A DNA stretch of 55,412 nt from Desulfobacterales bacterium (GTDB lineage Bacteria; Desulfobacterota; Desulfobacteria; Desulfobacterales; JARGFK01), in contig JARGFK010000018.1 of NCBI GenBank assembly GCA_029211065.1, positions 1-55,412 of the forward strand. Direction: 5' to 3'. Below the pieces are notes generated by a model that saw only the letters and a list, made by a program, of their open reading frames with translations, had not been told where the DNA came from and ran no database searches. The translations under genes were made by a program, and so were the position numbers. Below, piece by piece: positions 51,580-55,412 of this stretch. Numbering within the stretch: the first letter of the stretch is position 1; every line of letters starts with the position of its first letter.

Positions 51580-51678
51580 AATTTGAGACCTTTGCAAAAC
51601 GCCCTCATTTCCTCAATTTCGGAGCCTTCCTTGTGGAATGCAAAACCTACTATTCCAAAGGGTAAAACTCAAATTTTA
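51577..51678. repeat. 102-bp element with 11-bp terminal inverted repeats
   Basis: TAAAATTTGAG (51577-51587) and CTCAAATTTTA (51668-51678) are perfect reverse complements bordering about 80 bases. An inner pair (GGAAT at 51635-51639 with ATTCC at 51652-51656) also pairs. The left end supplies the stop codon of the DUF2892 gene. It looks like a small MITE/REP-type element between two convergent genes, or a bidirectional RNA-end structure. Confidence 0.6.
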
Positions 51679-51681
51679 ATC

Positions 51682-52023
51682 CTATTTGGCAATATCAAAG
51701 GTTTTCCGATTGTTAAACTCTGCCTGCTTTCCTTCATTCCATTGCGAAACCGGCCTTAAATAACCGACTACCCGGCTGTAGACCTCACATTTTTGATAAT
51801 TTGTCAAAATGGGATTTTTTTCATGGCAGGCATCGCACTTGGTAAAATACTGCTCCGGTTGGGGTTCGTATACTGCGCCGCCTAAAACCATAAAACCTTC
51901 CGGCACCAGGGATACGTCAACTTTTACATCACGACTGCAATCGTGGCATTTACCCTCAAAACCGATAACGGACTTGTCGGGATTTTCGTCAAACAGTTTG
52001 TGTAATTTTTCTGCATCAATCAT
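51682..52023 (-). CDS. stand-alone NrdD C-terminal-like zinc/glycyl-radical-motif protein
   Basis: A 113-residue protein. Two CxxC pairs (Cys26/29 and Cys63/66) suggest a bound zinc. The end (residues 79-108, CEVYSRVVGYLRPVSQWN then GKQAEF) closely matches the C-terminus of class III anaerobic ribonucleotide reductase, where RVxGY holds the glycyl radical; Gly87 would be that residue. The catalytic barrel is missing altogether. It may be a zinc-ribbon protein that kept the motif, or a spare-part analogue like GrcA for pyruvate formate-lyase. GGAGGGG precedes the ATG. Confidence 0.75.
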   Translation of the reverse strand: MIDAEKLHKLFDENPDKSVIGFEGKCHDCSRDVKVDVSLVPEGFMVLGGAVYEPQPEQYFTKCDACHEKNPILTNYQKCEVYSRVVGYLRPVSQWNEGKQAEFNNRKTFDIAK

Positions 52024-52434
52024 AACTTTTCCCCTCCTTCAGCTAATGGCAACGCAAGCTTTCTGATGATGAAGTTGAATGGGTTGCACGGTGCAATTGC
52101 GATCTGATCCAAATTAGAACGACCTGTCTTTTGGGCAAAACGCCTCACAAAATTTTCGATAAGACTAAAAAAATGAATATAAGAAACAACCAAGTTATAT
52201 ATAAGTAATACAACATATCCTACTCGTCAAGAATAAAAATACAATATATAGTACTTAAGGCCGACATCCAGCGGTTTCAGGGAGGCATTCCAATGGGAAA
52301 AAATGAATCGGAAAATATTTATAAAAACGGCGATAATCTATTGGGAAGGGAGTGATGGTATCCGGGAGGGAACTCTGGCAGCCGCCGCTTAAAACTCCCA
52401 GCGACGACTGCCAGAGCGTGTTGTTCATAACAAA
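52024..52434. other. gene-free stretch with a long-loop hairpin
   Basis: No gene seen in these 411 bases. CTCTGGCAG (52373-52381) is complementary to CTGCCAGAG (52408-52416) with a 26-base loop, just downstream of the dodecin stop on the minus strand; it may mark that transcript's end. A small palindrome TTGCA-CGG-TGCAA lies near 52083-52095. Confidence 0.45.
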
Positions 52435-52650
52435 CTATTTATCTGATCCATACTTAAACGACAGTTTTACTCTGGCGCGGTAGGCAATAACCTTACCCTT
52501 TTCGACTTTCATATCCAACTTGGTGACTTCAGCAATCCGCAATTCTCTCAAACTTTTTGACGCTGTTTCGACAGCATTCTTTGCGGCGTCCTCCCACGAT
52601 TTTGCGCTCGTTCCTACCAGATCGACAATCTTGTATACACTGTCAGTCAT
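52435..52650 (-). CDS. dodecin (flavin-binding dodecamer)
   Basis: A 71-residue protein with the dodecin pattern VYKIVDLVGTSAKSWEDAAKNAV and a final GKVIAYRARVKLSFKY strand. Dodecins form hollow twelve-subunit shells that store or buffer flavins (FMN, riboflavin or FAD) in the cytoplasm. The Trp19 that stacks on the flavin is present. AAGGAGGATAAC before the ATG is an excellent start. Confidence 0.93.
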   Translation of the reverse strand: MTDSVYKIVDLVGTSAKSWEDAAKNAVETASKSLRELRIAEVTKLDMKVEKGKVIAYRARVKLSFKYGSDK

Positions 52651-53277
52651 GTTATCCTCCTTTCATTCTGGGTTATCATAAGAATCTTCCGGTTATATGG
52701 GCCTGATCCCCACTTTATGTATGATGGCACTATAGGTGCGCATTCAGTGCCGGTGTTAATGGGTGGCGTCTATATATACCAACCCAAAATTTTTAGGATA
52801 TGGGAAACGATTCTAAATCAGCCGGTCATTTTTTCAGTTAAAAATAGAAAAAAACCGATATCCAGAAACAAGTGTGGAGTGGCAGTTGAAACAGAAACTG
52901 ATAATTATACAGCTTGAACCCAAAATGAACGCGAATAGAAGACATCAAAAGGATATACAAAACTATAACGGAACAGCCCCTAAAGTCAAGTTCCAACTTC
53001 TGGTCCGATTTATTCCCCTGCGTTAAGAATTGCCCGGCAAAAGAAAGCACCCGGTGCGTTCAAGTTCAAGGTTTGATTTGTAAATTACTTTCGAAAAATC
53101 GGGGCAAAGACACCCGGCTCCGTAAAAGGTGTTGAAGCGCATTTTTTCTTTATATTGTTGTGTCAGCCTGTTGGGTATGCTATATATTGTGCATAATTCT
53201 TTTTAGCGATATGTACAGATTAGGCCAGCATCCTTTTGTCCATGCTCTACTAATAAAGAAAGGAATGTTATAGGGCG
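52651..53277. other. 627-base stretch without a supported gene
   Basis: Short frames on both strands (for example 52717-52917 and 52838-53050) have no ribosome-binding site and low-complexity, AT-rich translation. One isolated DnaA-box match (TGTGCATAA at 53188-53196) occurs. The end must contain the promoter of the PilZ gene, but I see no clear consensus. Confidence 0.45.
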
Positions 53278-55329
53278 ATGGAGAATGTTCATCAATTTCC
53301 ACCTCTAATAGACCGTATTACCCAAAGAGAAGACCTTTGCGACGGGAAAAAGGTCAAAAAAAAACGCCTGATCAACAAGCTGAACGCCATTAATTTTAAA
53401 GGCGGCACTCTCCTGGTTAATCTGCGCCATATAAAGTACAACCACACGATAATCCGAATTGCCATGCCGCTGCCATGTCTGGGAGATGAACTGGTATGTG
53501 CCTGGGCGGAAACAGCTGGAAACGAACATGATTCGGGGTCCTATCAACTTTTGGACATTCTTGTGCCGGACGGTCCCAAAGTAATACTGGTAAAATCAGA
53601 ATCGGCAAGTATTAATAATGAAGGCGTCCGGATGCTTCTGCCGGATACCAGCCGCTCAATCGGTTTGCGAAAAGTGAAACGACACCCGTGCATAGATGTC
53701 AAAGCGCAGCTGATACAGAACAGTGCCTGCTTCACCGGGGAATTGCTTGAATTCAGCCCGATGTCCTTTAACGTCGAAATCGATACCTCGCCGCTTCAAA
53801 CGTTTCAGTGGATTAACCCGGAACTGCCGCTAAATGTGATGTTTTTTGACGAATGCCAAACCTTTTATACCGGCAGTTGCCGTATTATCAATCAGATCGA
53901 TGGGCGTACAACTAAAAGTTTTATACTGGAACCGACTGAAAATGAAATCCGTCGATTCAAGCCGAAAGAATTTCGCAGCACCCGTCAGCAATTAGTCCCT
54001 TTGCCGAATATGATATTCCGGCACCCCATGACCCAAAAGCTGGAAAACCTGAAAGTCTTTGATATTTCCGGTTCCGGCTTTGCCGTTGAAGAAAACAGAG
54101 ACCATTCGGTTCTGCTGCCGGGGATGATTATAACCGAAGCAAAACTGGATTTTGCCGGCAGTTTTACGATCACCTGTAAAGCCCAGGTTGTTTACCGAAA
54201 GAAAAATGAAGAAGCGAAAGAAAAAGACCATCTTCTGAGATGCGGTCTGGCCCTTCTGGATATGGATATTGAAGAACACCGCAAACTTCTATCGCTTTTG
54301 CACCAGGCGGCCGACAGACGTTCTTATCTGAGCGGCTTCATCGACATGGATGCTCTCTGGGATTTCTTTTTTGAATCAGGTTTTATTTATCCCCAAAAAT
54401 ATAACTTTTTTAAGGAAAATAGAGACAACATAAAGGAAACCTACCAAAGGCTGTATACGTCCAATCCTACGATTGCCCGGCATTTCACCTATCAGGATAA
54501 AGGACGTATTATGGGGCATATGGCGATGCTCCGGTTCTATAACAAGTCCTGGTTGATTCAGCACCATGCCGCCAGTGTTTCAGCCTCCCCCAGGGCAGGG
54601 CTTTCAGTATTAAACCAGATCGGTCGTTTTATAAATGATTCTCATCGGCTATGCTCAGCAAATATGAATTTTGTATTCTGTTACTTCAGACCTGAAAACA
54701 AGTTTCCGGAAAGAATTTTCGGAGGGGTCAGCAGGGGCATCAACGATCCCAAAGGGTGTTCAGTGGATACGTTTGCCTATTTTCATTACCGCAATACGGA
54801 AAATCATGGCTTTGAAGAAGGCGATGGATGGACCCTGACAAGAACCGAACCCGGCGATTTAAAGGAACTGGCGCATTATTATGAATTTACATCCGGCGGC
54901 CTGATGCTGGCGGGATTGGAACTTGAAGCCAACCTGGTGGACATGGGTGAGCTTAGCGAGGAATACAGAAAGCTGGGGTTTAAAAGGGAGCGGGTTCTTT
55001 ATTCTTTAAAAAAAGGGAGCAGTCTCAAAGCGGTTATCATGGTCAATATTTCCGATATCGGTCTGAATCTTTCTGATTTGACACGCTGTATCCAGGTGTT
55101 TGTCATCGATTCGGATCAACTTCCCAGAGATATTTTCTACCGGGTATTATCCGAACTTTCCTCAAATTTTGGGACGGAAGAAATACCCGTGCTGGTCTAT
55201 CCGGTTTCTTATGCTGAAAATCAGTCCATTCTTTTTGAAAAACGCTATAATCTCTGGGTTTTGAATATGAAAAATACGGATGATTATTTTAGGCAATTAA
55301 AAAAAATATTTAGTAACATTCAGTGTTAA
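53278..55329 (+). CDS. large PilZ-domain protein
   Basis: A 683-residue soluble protein. A degenerate PilZ-like unit is seen at about residues 130-215 (RKVKRHPCIDVKA, then LLEFSPMSF). A canonical one follows at about 233-345 (FRSTRQQL, then DISGSGFAV with Asp262, Ser264, Gly267), the arrangement that binds cyclic di-GMP. The C-terminal half (360-683) has no motif I can name; its alternating strands and helices could be an acyltransferase-like domain. No membrane segments are seen. It should report c-di-GMP levels to an unknown process. Confidence 0.8.
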   Translation: MENVHQFPPLIDRITQREDLCDGKKVKKKRLINKLNAINFKGGTLLVNLRHIKYNHTIIRIAMPLPCLGDELVCAWAETAGNEHDSGSYQLLDILVPDGPKVILVKSESASINNEGVRMLLPDTSRSIGLRKVKRHPCIDVKAQLIQNSACFTGELLEFSPMSFNVEIDTSPLQTFQWINPELPLNVMFFDECQTFYTGSCRIINQIDGRTTKSFILEPTENEIRRFKPKEFRSTRQQLVPLPNMIFRHPMTQKLENLKVFDISGSGFAVEENRDHSVLLPGMIITEAKLDFAGSFTITCKAQVVYRKKNEEAKEKDHLLRCGLALLDMDIEEHRKLLSLLHQAADRRSYLSGFIDMDALWDFFFESGFIYPQKYNFFKENRDNIKETYQRLYTSNPTIARHFTYQDKGRIMGHMAMLRFYNKSWLIQHHAASVSASPRAGLSVLNQIGRFINDSHRLCSANMNFVFCYFRPENKFPERIFGGVSRGINDPKGCSVDTFAYFHYRNTENHGFEEGDGWTLTRTEPGDLKELAHYYEFTSGGLMLAGLELEANLVDMGELSEEYRKLGFKRERVLYSLKKGSSLKAVIMVNISDIGLNLSDLTRCIQVFVIDSDQLPRDIFYRVLSELSSNFGTEEIPVLVYPVSYAENQSILFEKRYNLWVLNMKNTDDYFRQLKKIFSNIQC

Positions 55330-55412
55330 AAAAGAGAAGGGTTGATGTGAAACCGGCTTAATTATTCTGTGATATTATTAGCTGTTTGATTGAAAACTAA
55401 ATGGGTATTTTT

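Noticed and set aside
52717-53050. short overlapping frames before the PilZ gene
   Set aside because: Low-complexity translations without start signals on either strand.
53188-53196. Single TGTGCATAA as a second DnaA site
   Set aside because: An isolated 9-mer in a 55-kb window is expected by chance and has no neighbouring boxes.
1-55412. CRISPR arrays, tRNA and rRNA genes
   Set aside because: I looked for regularly spaced direct repeats and tRNA-like T-loop/acceptor patterns in all intergenic gaps and found none.

Overview
The window reads as an origin-proximal piece of a chromosome from an anaerobic, Gram-negative-type bacterium, most likely a sulfate-reducer-like member of the Desulfobacterota (Deltaproteobacteria). 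The basis is the diderm-type YidC with a large periplasmic domain, a DksA-type regulator, TIGR03960-type B12 radical SAM next to RNase G, three TRAP-type transport proteins sets with catabolic genes, a class III RNR-like fragment, dodecin and LarE. This is inference from gene content; no rRNA or tRNA gene is present to confirm it.

Region 1 (1-19.5 kb, almost all minus strand) is a housekeeping block: a large RHS-repeat protein, then radical SAM, rnc, a PHP phosphoesterase, dksA, two small conserved genes, and the classical origin cluster mnmE-jag-yidC-yidD-rnpA-rpmH, then rng and a B12-radical SAM protein. Two perfect 16-bp parS sites (5335 and 10100) and a cluster of DnaA-box-like palindromes (5120-5166) support closeness to oriC, although dnaA, mnmG and parAB are not here.

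Region 2 (19.9-25.7 kb) holds a DegP/HtrA protease, asnS, a DUF1537 sugar-acid kinase, and a two-gene unit of a ParM-like actin homologue plus an unknown 200-residue protein.

Region 3 (25.9-35.5 kb) is a catabolic locus: a thiolase divergent from a FadR-type regulator, Fe-dependent alcohol dehydrogenase, PanB, and a TAXI-TRAP transporter. Two palindromic operators lie in the divergent promoter region. PanB in this setting is unusual and suggests use (possibly in reverse) in catabolism. A hicAB toxin-antitoxin pair and a 3-hydroxyisobutyrate-dehydrogenase-like gene follow.

Region 4 (35.9-39.5 kb) is a three-gene minus-strand operon: SH3 protein, M48 lipoprotein protease, CHASE2-adenylate cyclase.

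Region 5 (39.6-47.6 kb) is a self-contained island made of two convergent operons: dctPQM (plus) and gntR-epimerase-pdxA2-racemase-FGGY kinase (minus). Both are headed by the same 42-bp promoter/operator (41/42 identical), so the GntR protein very probably controls the whole island. It looks like an uptake and degradation pathway for an unidentified sugar acid or polyol.

Region 6 (47.8-55.4 kb) contains a cupin, larE, a hyi-garR pair (hydroxypyruvate/tartronate semialdehyde or tetronate metabolism), a DUF2892 membrane protein preceded by a decayed FmdB zinc-ribbon reading frame, a stand-alone zinc-ribbon/glycyl-radical-like fragment related to NrdD, dodecin, and a large PilZ-domain protein.
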